From positions 1-64,000 of the forward strand of contig CAVQEZ010000013.1 in the NCBI GenBank assembly GCA_963711635.1: DNA of 64,000 nt. The letters are read 5' to 3'. Below, piece after piece: positions 41,623-52,500 of the stretch. Numbering within the stretch: the first letter of the stretch is position 1; every line of letters begins with the position of its first letter. The translations under genes were made by a program, and so were the position numbers. Origin of the DNA: CADEED01 sp963711635 (lineage in GTDB: Bacteria > Pseudomonadota > Gammaproteobacteria > Steroidobacterales > Steroidobacteraceae). The notes under the pieces were generated by a model, which had not been told where the DNA came from, searched no databases, and saw only the letters and a program-made list of their open reading frames with translations.

Positions 41623-42306
41623 CTACTTGGGAACGGCCGCGTCCATGACGGGCTTGAAGATTCCATCCCAGAATGGCGCGGTGGGATTGTCCTTGCATTG
41701 ATCAGCCGCTTCTCGCAGAGCCTTGGGCGATGCCTTCCACACCTTGGCGTCGACATAGTCACCGGCTTCGCTGCGCATGGAGGCATACAGCGTGGTGGCG
41801 ATGCGCGGCATGAATTCGGTCGCCGTGGCGTCGCCGGCCTCTTTGCGAATCACGTCCCACTCCCAGACGAAGTCCGAGCAGCGCATCTTCTTGATACGCG
41901 CCTTCTCCTTGTCCGTGAGCTGCGGATCCGGTTTGGCGGCCACCGGCTTGGGCTCGGCTCCGGTGGATTGGCGCAGTTCCACCTTCATCTCGACGCTGGC
42001 TTCGACCGGTCGTCCAGAGGCGTCGATAGCGGGGCGAAAGCGCGCGCTCTGCAACACCTTGACCAACGCCTGCTCCATGCCGTCGGTGGTGTTCTCGGTG
42101 ACCAGCGCCTCGCGGACGCGCCCCTCCGCATCCACTTTCACCGTGGCGGCCACGTAACCGGCCAGCTTCTTGCTCCCGATGCTGATCTTGCCCGTGGAAG
42201 CGGCGGCGATGACCTGCGGATCGCTGGGTCCGGTTTGCGCGCCGGCCGCAGCGGGGAGGATGGTGAGCACCAAAAACGGTATCACTGCGCGTGCAGTCAT
42301 CGGCAT
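41623..42306 (-). CDS. Exported protein with TonB C-terminal-like domain
   Basis: 227 residues with a signal peptide (AVIPFLVLTILPAAAGAQ). Residues about 45-110 (ATVKVDAEGRVREALVTE ... VLQSARFRPAIDASGRPVEA) have the pattern of the TonB_C fold that contacts outer-membrane receptors, but there is no membrane anchor retained or proline linker, so it is not a classical TonB. The C-terminal half (KMRCSDFVWEWDVIRKEAGD) is helical and unassigned. AAGGAG lies upstream, somewhat far from the ATG at 42306; ATG 42300 is an alternative. Confidence 0.7.
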   Translation of the reverse strand: MPMTARAVIPFLVLTILPAAAGAQTGPSDPQVIAAASTGKISIGSKKLAGYVAATVKVDAEGRVREALVTENTTDGMEQALVKVLQSARFRPAIDASGRPVEASVEMKVELRQSTGAEPKPVAAKPDPQLTDKEKARIKKMRCSDFVWEWDVIRKEAGDATATEFMPRIATTLYASMRSEAGDYVDAKVWKASPKALREAADQCKDNPTAPFWDGIFKPVMDAAVPK

Positions 42307-42399
42307 GTGTCGGCTGGCTCCTTGCTGTCGCAATATGACCGGGCTTCCCGCCGGACACACCGGCATCCGCCGAAGCGGATGCCGGTGCAGCCTGACTGG

Positions 42400-44384
42400 T
42401 TAGAAGCCGCGGGTCGCGCGCAGCGCCCGCTGCGCGTCCACGAATCCGAATCCGGTATCGAAATCGAACCCGTTGGCATTATCGACGCGTTGCGGGCCGA
42501 TGTCGCCCCCGAAATTGCGTAGTTTCATGTCGTCGGCGGTCAGCCTTAGGGCCCAGTAGATCAAGTCAGGTGACAGATTCCTGGGACCAAAGAACCGCTT
42601 ATGTGCAGCGATATCCCGGGCCCGCTGATCGAGCATCAGCGCGGCAACCGCGGCCACGTGGGGAGCCGAAGCCGAAGTTCCGAAGAAATTCGGGAAGCCA
42701 TCCGGCTCGGTGGTACCGGGAATCTCGAAGTCGAGATCGAAGAAGAAGAACGAGGTGTTGCCACCGTCGGGTCCCGTGACGCCCGGCTTGATGCGTACCT
42801 CGGGCACCGCCAGGCGCCTGCCGTTCTTGCCGAACAGGATCGGCACGCCCCCGGCCGAGGAGAAGGAGTTCAGGCAGGCGGGGAAGCACTGCGGACGCAG
42901 CGGGCTGCCCCACTCCTCGGTCTGGTACCAGGCCGACGCGCCCACGGCTTCCGCGCCGGCGGCATTGGCATGACCATAGATCGTTGGGCTGGCGGTGTCG
43001 TACTCGTTGACCACGAACACGCCCGCGTCGAGGTCGAACCACACGTACTTGAGGTAGCTAGGCGCCGGCCCCTCGACCAGCTCGATGCCCATCTGCACTT
43101 CGAGGTCTTCCTCGCTGAAGTTCAACAGGAGCGGCAGTCTCACCCGCGTTGGCACCGACGTTGAAATCGAAGCCCGGAATCTGGCAGACCACCTGTTCGG
43201 GATCGTCGGTGCAGATATCGATGATTTCGCCGTTGGCGTCGTAGAACCAGACGTCGACGTCGCTCTGCGCGCCGCGCTTGCCGTTGGCGGACAGCGACGG
43301 CTGATCCCACTGCACGGCGACGTAGGTGGCGCTGAAGGCGGTCGCGGTGATGCTCTGCAGACCGTCGACGCGGCGGCCACTGTCGAAATCGTGCAGCTTG
43401 CCGAAGATGCCGTCCCGGTTCGAGAGGCGGAAGCGCGATTCATAGGAGAGCCGCGCGTCATTGCCCGCCGCGGAGAAGTACGCGACGCCGTCCTTGTACA
43501 CGTCATCGACGGCCTGCGCGATGATGCCGTCTTCGAACATGGGTTCTGCGAAGTAGATGATGTCGTCGACGATCACTTTCGATCCCGCCTTGGCCAGCGC
43601 GCGGATGCCGTCAGCGAAATCTTCTTCGCTGATGAAGGCCGTATAGAACGCCTGCGGTGAACCCGGGGCGACGTCGTGGATGAGCTGCATCATCGCGCGA
43701 CCTTCATCCGAGCAGTCTTCGTTGGGCTCGTCGAAATAGTCCTTGAGTACCAGTACATCGCGCGGCAGATCGTTCCTGGCGATGTCCTGTGCGGCGCGGG
43801 TAAACGGAGCACCCGGCTGGAACGCGCCTTCCGCGCAGTCGTAACTGTCGGACAACACGCCGACGCGTATGCCACGGCCATTGACGCCGCTTTCGGCGCG
43901 CGCGCGGTTGGCGCGCAGGGATCGGTCGCCCTGCGTGGTTACCGACCCGACCCGCGCCATGGCCATCGAAGGACGCAGGAACTTGAGCCCGCTGGTCGCC
44001 GCCATGTCCGCGAGGGCGGCCACCGGCGCTCTGCCCGACACGGCCGTGGCATGCACCTGCGCGTCCTCGAGTCCCTTGGCCACGAGCTGCGCGCGCAGGC
44101 TCTCGAGGTTGTCTCCATACGCGCTGACGGAAACGTAGCCATTGCTGGCGCGCAGCCCGGGCGACTTGCGGGTGATCGCCCGCGTCACATCGGATTGGGG
44201 AATTCGCCGCGCCGCGGCCCGCTGCAATACGGCCAGCGTCGAACCGAGCTTCGCCCCATTGCCCGAGCTGCGCCGCATTCTTGGCCGCCATGGCTTCCTG
44301 CCGCGTGGCGCCATGGGCACCGAGGGAAAACAACACTGCCACGGCGGTCACCGCCGCGATGGCTGACTTTCTGATGATCATCAT
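42400..44384 (-). CDS. Exported subtilisin-like (S8) serine peptidase, two frameshifts
   Basis: About 660 residues. ATG 44384 follows GGGGAG and encodes a signal peptide (AIAAVTAVAVLFSLGAHG). Catalytic triad: Asp in VGVLSDSYDC, His in MMQLIHDVAPG and Ser in GTSASAPHVAAVAAL. The oxyanion Asn region is SAAGNDAR. Residues between His and Ser include an inserted beta-sandwich segment (VDVWFYDANGEIIDIC). One-base breaks near 44262 (joining AAQLGQ to GAKLGSTLA) and near 43140 (ANAGET to LLNFSEEDLEV). It is secreted or periplasmic, and no dedicated partner is adjacent. Confidence 0.85.
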
Positions 44385-44459
44385 GCTCCCCGAGTTGTGT
44401 TGACTGCGCACGCGCCCCTTCGTCCGTGAAAGGCTTTGCGGAAAGAATGCGTGCGGGAT

Positions 44460-45119
44460 TTATCGCTCGGAAGCATGCGCCGCAAGGGTGTCTGCGGCAA
44501 GACGCTGGATGCCGCCCAGCAGCAGCTCATGCAGTCTGCCGTCGGCGCCGGCTGACGCCGTCGCCAGCAACTCGCGCCAGAATCCGAGTTGAGTCGCCCA
44601 GCGCGGACGCAAGGTCTCGGCATTGCGTTCCGCCGCCGCTTCCAGCGCGGCGAGCGAACATGCGGCCAACGACTCCACCGCCGCGATGGTCGCGCCGAAC
44701 ACCAGGCAGGCCGCGCGCGGCCGACTGCGCGCCAGATGCCAGCCGTAAACCAACATGCGCCGGGTGATGGAGCGCGCCGCAGCAAGCTCGAAATACGCGG
44801 GCGTACTGCGGTGGGTGGCGTCGTGCACTCCGCAGGAGCGCAGTTCCAGCCAGCGTGGTGCAAGCGCGAAGCCGGCGTCGAACAGGCTGAACGGCGCCGC
44901 CGACAGGCGTCGCACGGCGTGAGCCGGAAGTTCGGCCCATTGCTCGCGCAGGACTGCCAGCAGCGGCGGCAGCGCGTGGCTTTCGGTCTCGGACGCGCGC
45001 ATGGCCAACAGCCCCAGGCACTCGGAGTTGAGCTCGGCCAGCGGCGCCGGATCCACCCCCTGGGAGGGCAGCCAGTGCCGTCCATCTTCGCGCGTCGGAG
45101 ACGCTCCGCGGATCGCCAT
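44460..45119 (-). CDS. Hypothetical helical protein divergent from an FlhC-like regulator
   Basis: 219 residues, Ala/Leu/Arg-rich and predicted nearly all-helical, without signal peptide or membrane segment. Blocks such as PAYFELAAARSITRRMLVYG, LAACSLAALEAAAERNAET and WATQLGFWRELLATA suggest helical pairs of the phasin/four-helix type, but I do not recognise a family. AGGAGG lies next to the ATG (45119). It shares the 124-base divergent promoter region with the FlhC-like gene, including a perfect AT-rich palindrome. Confidence 0.6.
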   Translation of the reverse strand: MAIRGASPTREDGRHWLPSQGVDPAPLAELNSECLGLLAMRASETESHALPPLLAVLREQWAELPAHAVRRLSAAPFSLFDAGFALAPRWLELRSCGVHDATHRSTPAYFELAAARSITRRMLVYGWHLARSRPRAACLVFGATIAAVESLAACSLAALEAAAERNAETLRPRWATQLGFWRELLATASAGADGRLHELLLGGIQRLAADTLAAHASER

Positions 45120-45179
45120 GTCATTCCTCCCTGTTCGCGCGAGATATCTTGCGCCCCGCCCTCTTGAAAGTCATACGCA

Positions 45180-45203
45180 AATTTGGGAAATTTTTCCCAA
45201 ATT
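45180..45203. promoter_or_regulatory. Perfect 11-2-11 palindrome between divergent genes (candidate operator)
   Basis: AATTTGGGAAA-TT-TTTCCCAAATT lies midway between the divergent starts at 45119 and 45244. It is strikingly AT-rich for this DNA and too short of a GC stem to be a terminator. A dimeric regulator site controlling one or both genes is the simplest reading. Confidence 0.55.
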
Positions 45204-45243
45204 CGAAGGATCGCCAAATCCACTCCAGGGCAGGAAAGACCAC

Positions 45244-45825
45244 ATGCGAATCTCAGACGACCGTTACAGCCGCGACCGGCTGCGCCTCGACCTCGCGCTG
45301 CGCTTCATCCACCACGAGGCGCGTACCCACACCATCCGTGCATGGACCGGCCTGACGGACGATCGCATCCGCAAGCTGTACCGCACCTATCTTTACGAGG
45401 CGGGCGGCGCCGGCGTCGCACGCCATCGCGGCAAGTCGCCGCGCCAGGCGGCGTTCTTCACGCGCAGCCTGCGCATGCGGCGCGAAGCGGCGGTTTTCGC
45501 CAGTGTCAGCAGCCTGTTCGGCCTGATCACCCGCGACACCATCACCGTGGAACACGCGGCACAGCCGGCACCCACGGTGGCGCGCGGAGCCCTGCTCTGC
45601 GAGGCCTTCGAGACCTACCGGGCGCTGGTCGGCGAGCCGCAGATCTCCTTCGAGCACGCGGTTTACCTGCTGGGCGCGCTGCACGCCGGCGACGAGTTGC
45701 GGGTTGCGCATTGCCGCGATTGCGCCAGCGTGCTGGTGACCGACCGGCTGGCGCTGCGCACGCCGGTGTGCAACGAGTGTGGCGGCGTCCGCGGCCCGGC
45801 CGCGGTTGCCGATGTCGCGACCTGA
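45244..45825 (+). CDS. FlhC-like transcriptional regulator
   Basis: 193 residues, close to FlhC. The N-terminal helices (DDRYSRDRLRLDLALRFIHHEA, RAWTGLTDDRIRKLYRTY) match FlhC's DNA-binding region. The C-terminus has the zinc-site cysteines HCRDCASVL and CNECGG. In enterics FlhC needs FlhD to activate flagellar genes; here no FlhD or flagellar gene is nearby, so it is probably a stand-alone regulator of another process. Start at 45244 follows the palindrome region. Confidence 0.75.
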   Translation: MRISDDRYSRDRLRLDLALRFIHHEARTHTIRAWTGLTDDRIRKLYRTYLYEAGGAGVARHRGKSPRQAAFFTRSLRMRREAAVFASVSSLFGLITRDTITVEHAAQPAPTVARGALLCEAFETYRALVGEPQISFEHAVYLLGALHAGDELRVAHCRDCASVLVTDRLALRTPVCNECGGVRGPAAVADVAT

Positions 45826-45870
45826 CCGCCGGGCCGCGGAGGGCCACCGGAGGATGATAGATTTGCGCCG

Positions 45871-46860
45871 GTGAGCATTCGCCCGACGCTTTTCTCCGGC
45901 CCTTTCCTCGAGCGACGCGCCGAGCTGCGCGACGACCCGGCCTGGATCGCGGCGGCACGCGCCGATCCGAACACGCGCTACGTACTTGCCGAAGGCGCGC
46001 GCCAGCTGGTCAGCGTGAGGTCGGGACTGGACATCGCGCTGCTGCGCAATGGCGATGCGCTGGTTTCGCTGGCCGACGACAGCTCCTTCACCTTGTTAGG
46101 GTGGTTCCGCGGCGAGCGCACCGTGCTGGTCGAATTCGAGGCCGACGCGCTGTCGCGGACCCCGGGCCTGCCCGAAGCCACCGAGCTGAAGGAGCTGCGG
46201 CCGCTCGCGCCCATGCTGCCGGACGATTCCGCCTCGCTGCTGGCCTATGCACGCGCGCTGGTGCTGTGGCGATCACGGCACCGCTTCTGCGGCGTATGCG
46301 GTGCGCGGAACCTGCCGGCTCGCGCCGGCCATGTCATGCGCTGCAGCCGTTGCAACAACGAGACTTTCCCGCGCCTGGATCCGGCCATCATCGTACTGGT
46401 GACCGACGCCAGCGGCGAACGCGCTTTGTTAGGCCGGCAGGCGAGCTGGCCCCCCGGCCGATACTCCACCATCGCGGGATTCGTCGAGCCCGGCGAAAGC
46501 CTGGAAGATGCCGTGGTGCGCGAGGTGCTCGAGGAAACCGGCGTGCAGGTCGGAGACGTCGAATACCAGTCCTCGCAGCCCTGGCCATTCCCATCGTCGC
46601 TGATGCTGGGTTTTCGCGCCGTGGCGCGCAGCGAAGCCATCGCGCTGCGCGATGGCGAGCTCGAGGACGCGCGCTGGTTCACGCGCGCCGATGTCGAGGC
46701 CGGCCATCCGGCGCTGCCTCCGCCCGGCGCCATCTCCGCGCGGCTGATCGACGGCTGGTTCCACCAGCACCGGCCGCGGGTAAGCGTCGATGTGCTTGTT
46801 AGTCCTCGCGTGGCGCTGCCACGCGCGCTATCGGCTGGTGGTCGCGGCGAATCGCGATGA
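45871..46860 (+). CDS. nudC: NADH pyrophosphatase / RNA deNADding enzyme NudC
   Basis: Up to 329 residues from a GTG. The zinc ribbon is FCGVCGARNLPARAGHVMRC-SRC; the Nudix box is GFVEPGESLEDAVVREVLEETGV; the NudC signature SQPWPFPSSLMLGF follows. NudC hydrolyses NADH and removes NAD caps from RNA. The frame runs 71 bases into the next gene. Dropping one G from the GGG at 46778-46780 would end NudC at a TAA (46781-46783) just before the NRDE ATG, the more likely true end. Several TTGTTAGG words occur inside this gene. Confidence 0.92.
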   Translation: MSIRPTLFSGPFLERRAELRDDPAWIAAARADPNTRYVLAEGARQLVSVRSGLDIALLRNGDALVSLADDSSFTLLGWFRGERTVLVEFEADALSRTPGLPEATELKELRPLAPMLPDDSASLLAYARALVLWRSRHRFCGVCGARNLPARAGHVMRCSRCNNETFPRLDPAIIVLVTDASGERALLGRQASWPPGRYSTIAGFVEPGESLEDAVVREVLEETGVQVGDVEYQSSQPWPFPSSLMLGFRAVARSEAIALRDGELEDARWFTRADVEAGHPALPPPGAISARLIDGWFHQHRPRVSVDVLVSPRVALPRALSAGGRGESR

Positions 46861-47579
46861 ATTTCATGCGCGGCCGTCCGCGCCACTGGCGCCTTGGGAC
46901 GACATGCCGGGCCTCGATCGGCGGCCGCGACCTGCAGGCTTCGGGCGCCTGGTTCGCGGTGGACGGCCAGCGCCGCTTCGGCATCGTCACCAACTTCCGG
47001 GAATTCGGGCGCCGCCGGCGCAGCGCGCCCTCGCGCGGCGGCCTGATCCCATCCTTCCTGGCGGGCCACGCCGATCCCGGCGAGCACCTGCGTCAGCTCG
47101 AGACCGACGCTCCCGGCTATTCGGGCTTCAACCTGCTGCTCGCCGACCGTCATGCGCTCTGGTACGCGTCGAATCGTGCCGACCAGTTCGCACGCGAGCT
47201 GGCGCCCGGCATCTATGGCCTGTCGAACGAATTCCTCGACACTCCGTGGCCGAAGCTGGTGCGGGTCCGGGCGCGCTTCGAGGCCCTGCTCGAGGATCCA
47301 CTGTCCGCGGATGGCGACCGGCTGACGGAGCGCTTGTTTGCCATGCTGGCGGATCGCGAGACCGCCCCGCCTGAGGCATTGCCGGCTGGCGACCTGCCCC
47401 CCGAGTTGGCTCGCAGGCTTTCCGCCCCGTTCGTGCTCGATTCGACCTATGGCACCCGCTGTTCGACCGTGCTCACGATCGGCGTGGACGACGCGCTGCG
47501 GATCGCCGAGCGCCGCTTCGCCGCCGATGGCTCACCGGCCGGCGAATCTGAATACGCGCTGAACGCCGCGGTAACTTGA
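46790..47579 (+). CDS. NRDE (TANGO2-like) family protein, one frameshift
   Basis: About 262 residues after removing one extra base near 46912. The N-terminal NRDE motif is VVAANRDEFHARPS, with MCLLVLAW at the start as in the family; then GGRDLQASGAWFAVD, FGIVTNFREFG, YSGFNLLLAD and the C-terminal block STYGTRCSTVLTI. TANGO2-like proteins have been linked to heme or lipid handling and the fold to Ntn-hydrolases with a Cys2 nucleophile (present here); the bacterial role is not settled. Probably co-transcribed with nudC. Confidence 0.85.
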
Positions 47580-47664
47580 CCGCGTTAACACCGTCGCGCG
47601 GAACCCGCGCGCAAGTGGCCGACTCTCATTAGAATTCCTCACCTTCCGCCCCGTCAGCGGTGAC

Positions 47665-49518
47665 ATGTCGACGTTGCATAACAACCATCGCACGCGCCTG
47701 CCCGCATTCACGTTGATCATCGCGCTGCTGACCGGCCCGGCTCTCGCCGGGGTGCAGGTCGAAGTGCGCGGCGTCGAGGAGCAGATCCGCAACAATGTGC
47801 TCGCGTACATCTCGTTCGAGCGCTACAAGAATTCCGACGACCTGTCGCCGGAATTCGTCGAGCGCCTGCAGGAGCGCAGCGAACGCGAGGTGCGCCTGGC
47901 GCTGCGTCCCTTCGGCTACTACGAGCCCAAGGTCACGACCGAGGTCAGGCGCGAGGGCGGCAGCGAGCAGAACTACCGCGTCACGATCACCATAGTTCCC
48001 GGCAAGCCGGTGATCGTCGAAAAGGTCGACGTCAAGGTGACGGGGCCCGGCTCCACCGACCGGCACTTCACCGACATCACCAACGACCTGCCGATCCAGC
48101 CCGGCGACCGGCTCAACCACTCTAACTACGAGTCGCTCAAGGGCGGACTGCTGCGCGCCGCGGCGACCTACGGCTATCTCGACTCGCGCATGCTGAAGAA
48201 CGAGATGCGCGTCGATCCGCAGGCGCGCATCGCCGACGTGACCATCGAGTTCGATACCGGGCAGCAGTATCGGTTCGGTGAGACCACGATCAGCCAGGAC
48301 GCGATCGACGAATCGCTGGCGCGACGCTTCCTGCGCTACCACGAGAACGAGCCGTTCAACGCGACCGAGCTGCTGCGCACGCAGTTCGCGATGGACGACA
48401 GCCTGTATTTCTCCACCGTCGAGGTGCTGCCCGAGGACCGCGATCGCGAGGCGCACACCATTCCGATCGGCATCACGGCCGAACCCAATCGCCGTCATCG
48501 CTACCAGTACGGCGTTGGATACGGCACCGACACGCAGGTGCGCGGCACGATCGCCTGGGAAGACCGGCGCGTGAATCGCTCCGGTCATCGCTTCCGCACG
48601 GAAATCAAGGCCGCCGCGACGGCGCAGTCGGTGGACGCGCGCTATCTCATACCTATCGGCGACCCGGCCACGGAAAAATTCCAGCTGCAGCTCACCGGCG
48701 AACACGAGCGGCGCGCCGACATCGACGACCAGTCGGTGAATTTCACGCCGGGGTTCACCCACGTGCGCCGCTCCTGGTTCGGCCGGAACTTCTGGCAGCG
48801 CGTGACTTACGTCGAGTTGCTGGACACCGAGTCCGAATTCGTCGAGTCGCAGCGCACCGAAAAGCAGACGCTGCTGATTCCCGGCATCAGCTTCGCGCTG
48901 GTGCCGCCAAACTACCTGGGCGAGGCGCTGTTCAGCCGCACGCTGTTCATGGAGCTGCGCGGCTCGCACAGCGCGCTGGGTTCGGATTCGAACTTCATCC
49001 AGGGCCACATACAGGCCGAGCGCGTATTCGATTTCTCGAAGGCGCCGAAGTGGCACGTGTACGTGCGCGGCGAGGTCGGCGCCACCGCGGTGACGAGCAC
49101 CACCGGACTGGCGCCGTCGCAACGTTTCTTCGCCGGCGGCGATCGCAGCGTGAGAGGTTTCGGGCTCAACGACCTGTCGCCGGTGGAGCAGGCCACGAAT
49201 CCGGACGGCAGCCTCAAATACGACGAGGACGGCAACCCGGTGCTGGAAAAGGTGGGTGGCAAGAATGTGGTCGCGGCTTCAGTCGAACTGATCCGTGACC
49301 TTCCATGGAAGAACCTGTCGGTAGCGGTGTTCGGCGACGTCGGCAATGCCTTCGACAACTTCGGCGATCCGCTCATGTACTCGGTCGGCATCGGCGTGCG
49401 CCTCAGGCTGCCCGTGGTCTCCGTGGGCATCGACGTGGCGCAGGCGCTGACCATCCCCGCCGGCAGCTCGGAGCGGCCCGGGCCGCGCCTGCACCTGAAT
49501 TTCTCGCCGAAGTTGTGA
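47665..49518 (+). CDS. tamA: Translocation and assembly module subunit TamA (Omp85 family)
   Basis: 617 residues. A signal peptide (AFTLIIALLTGPALAG) precedes three POTRA domains (about 30-275; for example GVQVEVRGVEEQIRNNVLAY) and a 16-strand Omp85 barrel with the lid-loop motif RFFAGGDRSVRGF (canonical (V/I)RGY/F) and the last strand PRLHLNFSPKL ending in a hydrophobic residue. The Phe/Leu C-terminus suits BAM recognition. TamA works with TamB, whose ATG overlaps this stop by one base (TGATG). Confidence 0.92.
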   Translation: MSTLHNNHRTRLPAFTLIIALLTGPALAGVQVEVRGVEEQIRNNVLAYISFERYKNSDDLSPEFVERLQERSEREVRLALRPFGYYEPKVTTEVRREGGSEQNYRVTITIVPGKPVIVEKVDVKVTGPGSTDRHFTDITNDLPIQPGDRLNHSNYESLKGGLLRAAATYGYLDSRMLKNEMRVDPQARIADVTIEFDTGQQYRFGETTISQDAIDESLARRFLRYHENEPFNATELLRTQFAMDDSLYFSTVEVLPEDRDREAHTIPIGITAEPNRRHRYQYGVGYGTDTQVRGTIAWEDRRVNRSGHRFRTEIKAAATAQSVDARYLIPIGDPATEKFQLQLTGEHERRADIDDQSVNFTPGFTHVRRSWFGRNFWQRVTYVELLDTESEFVESQRTEKQTLLIPGISFALVPPNYLGEALFSRTLFMELRGSHSALGSDSNFIQGHIQAERVFDFSKAPKWHVYVRGEVGATAVTSTTGLAPSQRFFAGGDRSVRGFGLNDLSPVEQATNPDGSLKYDEDGNPVLEKVGGKNVVAASVELIRDLPWKNLSVAVFGDVGNAFDNFGDPLMYSVGIGVRLRLPVVSVGIDVAQALTIPAGSSERPGPRLHLNFSPKL

Positions 49519-52500
49519 TGAAGCGCCGGCTCAAGATCGCAGCCCTGGCTCTCGGGTTGTTGGTCCTCGTAGTGCTCTCCTTCCTGGCCTGGGTGATCAA
49601 CACCGAGGCGGGCCTGCGCTTCGCCGTGGCACGCCTGCCCGAGAAGCTGGGCAAGGTCACGCTGAAAATCGAGGACGTACACGGCACGATTACCGGGGGA
49701 TTCGGCGCACGAATGGTCGACGTGGACCAGGAGTTGACGCACGTGCGCGTCGAACGTGGCAAGGCGCGCGTCAATTTCTGGCCGCTGCTGGTCGGGCGCA
49801 TCTCGGTGCGGCGCGCGGAAGCGGATCTGGTGCTGGTCGAAGTGAAGCGGCGGCCGAAGGACCGGCCGAAGACGCCGCCCAAATTCATGCCGCGCTTCCT
49901 GAGCATCAGTGCCGAACGCGCCGCGACTCCGCTGCTGGTCATCATCGCCCCCAACGGACGGCGCGCTGGAGTTCAACGACGTCAGCGGCGCCGGCATCGT
50001 GGGCCACAAGGTGATCCGCGTATTCGAAGGCAACATCATCTATGGCTTCCTGCACTCGCGCGCCATCGGCGAGCTGCAGGCTGCGGATCCGATGAAGCTG
50101 AGCGGCGAAACCACCACGCGCATGATCATCGAAGGCCAGCCGGAGTGGCGCGCCGACTTCACCTTCGACGGCGACCTCGACAAACTACCCTTGGGTGGCA
50201 AGTTGCAGGTGCCGTTCCGCGCCGACCTGCGCGGCGAGCTGCTCGAGCTCTCCAGCAATTTCCACTGGACCGGCAAGTCCGAGGTGCACAACTTCGACCT
50301 GCGCGCCTTCGGCGCGGGTGACGCGCTCGGCATCATCAGCGGCAATCTCGACCTGGGCGGCCGGATGAACGAGTTCCACGCGCGCGGTCCGCTCAAGGTG
50401 CCCGGCCTGGGTGCGGGTCTGTTCGACCTGGTCTTCGAGGGGAATTACGCCGACCGCGTGGTGAATGCCACGCACTACGAGATCACGCATCGCGCCACGC
50501 GCAGTCAGGTCGACGGCGCCGGCACCATCGAACCTGCCGACAACGGTCCGAAGCTCATGCTCGCCGGTCGCTGGCGCGAGCTGCGTTGGCCGCTCGCGGC
50601 ACGCTTCACCGCCGAGACGCCGCAGATTTTCAGCAGCCCCGAAGGCAGCTACCGGCTCGAAGGTATCTGGCCGTATGCCTTGAGCGGCAGCGGCGACCTG
50701 TACGTGCCGCAACTCGACCCGATGGCCGTGTCCATGCACGGTCTGCTTCACAAGGATCATCTGCAGATCGACGAGCTCGAGCTGGGTGCGTTCGGCGGCA
50801 AGGCGCTGCTCGCCGGCAATGCGCGCTGGAGTCCCGAGCAGAGCTGGGCGCTCGAAGGCCCGGTCACGGAATTCAATCCCGGCACGCTGCGGCCCGGTTT
50901 CAATGGCGCGCTCAACTTCAATCTGAAGGCCAGCGGCGCGCCCTTCGGCAGCGACAATCTCGACGTCGCGTTCAGCAATCTGTCGGGGCGGTTACGCGGA
51001 AATTCGGCGAGCGGCGCCGGGCATGTGCTCAAACAGGGCGAGGACTGGACCTTCGAGTCGGTGCGGCTACGCGCGGGCACCACCGCCCTGGCCATCGACG
51101 GCAATCTTGGTCCCAACCGCACGCTCGACCTCACGTTCAGCATCGACGCCGACAACCTTGGCCTGCTGGCCGAGGATGCGCGCGGCACGCTGCACGCCCG
51201 CGGCAGGATCTCGGGATCCGCGGGTGCGCCGCTCATCAAGCTCAATGCCCAGGGCGCGGACATCGAACACGGCGACGTGAAGATGGACAAGCTCGCCGCC
51301 AACGTGGACGTCGACTGGCGCGGCCAGCGCGCATCGCACGCCGACATCGCCATCTCACGGCTGACCGTCGATCAGCACGCGCTGACGCAGTTCAACGCCG
51401 TGCTCGACGGCACGACCGCTGAACACTCTTTCAAGATGGATGCACTGGCTGCCACCACCAGCCTGCACCTTTCCGGCAAGGGCTCGTTCGTCGACAAGAT
51501 CTGGAACTCGACGATCACCGACCTCCTGATCGATGACACCGCCAACCTCAACCTGCGGCTCGAAGCACCGGTGGCAATGACGGCGGGCGCGCAGTCCTTC
51601 AAGCTCGGGGCGCTGTGTCTGCGCGGCAAGGTGGCGCAACTCTGCGGCGAAGGGGCGTGGAACCCCTCGGCCTGGAATGGGCGCGTCGATGCGCGCAACC
51701 TGCCGATCGGCACGCTGACGGCCGGACTGACTCCCAAGGTCGAGTACCAGGGCACGGTGAACGCATCGGCTCGCCTCAGCGGCAGCGCCGGCGCGTCTTT
51801 CGTCGGCGATGCGCGCGTTGACCTGGTGGATGCGGCCATTCGGCACAAGCTCGCGAGTGGGCGCACGGACGTGATCAGCTTCGGTTCGGGATACGTCACG
51901 CTCAAGGCCGAGCCGGATCACGTGAACGCCGAGCTGCGGCTCGATGCCGCGTCACGTGGTCTCATCGTCGGGCGCTTGCGGGCCGAACGCAGTGGCAACG
52001 AGATGCTCGACTGGCCGATGCGCGCCCAGTTGCAGATGGCCACCGGCGAGCTCGGCTTCATCACCCTGTATGCCCAGGGAATCGACCGCGCCAGCGGGCA
52101 CTTCGACGCGAATCTCAATTTCGACGGCACGCTCGGCCGGCCGAGCGCCACTGGCGTCATCAAGCTCAGCAACGCCGAGATGGATTTCTACCAGCTCAAC
52201 CTCGCGTTGCGCGCGCTCCAGGCCGAAGCACGCATCGTGTCCAACAACCTCGAGTTCAGTGCCGCCGGCAAGGCGGGCGCCGGAACGATGTCCAGCTCGG
52301 GAAAGATCGAGTGGCGCGATCGCAAGCCCTACGGCGAGATCCGCCTCCAGGGCGAAAACCTGCGCATGGTGGACGTGCCCGAGGCGCGCATCGATGCCTC
52401 ACCCGATCTCCAATTCCGCATCGCCGCGGACGAGATCTTCGTGAAGGGCGAAGTCAAAGTGCCGCTGGCGCGCATGCGCCCCGCCGATCTCACCAACGCC

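Noticed and set aside
49305..50321. Separate 338-residue gene at the start of tamB
   Set aside because: Its first 71 codons are antiphase to tamA and its last part is out of frame with TamB; it is only the broken 5' part of tamB.
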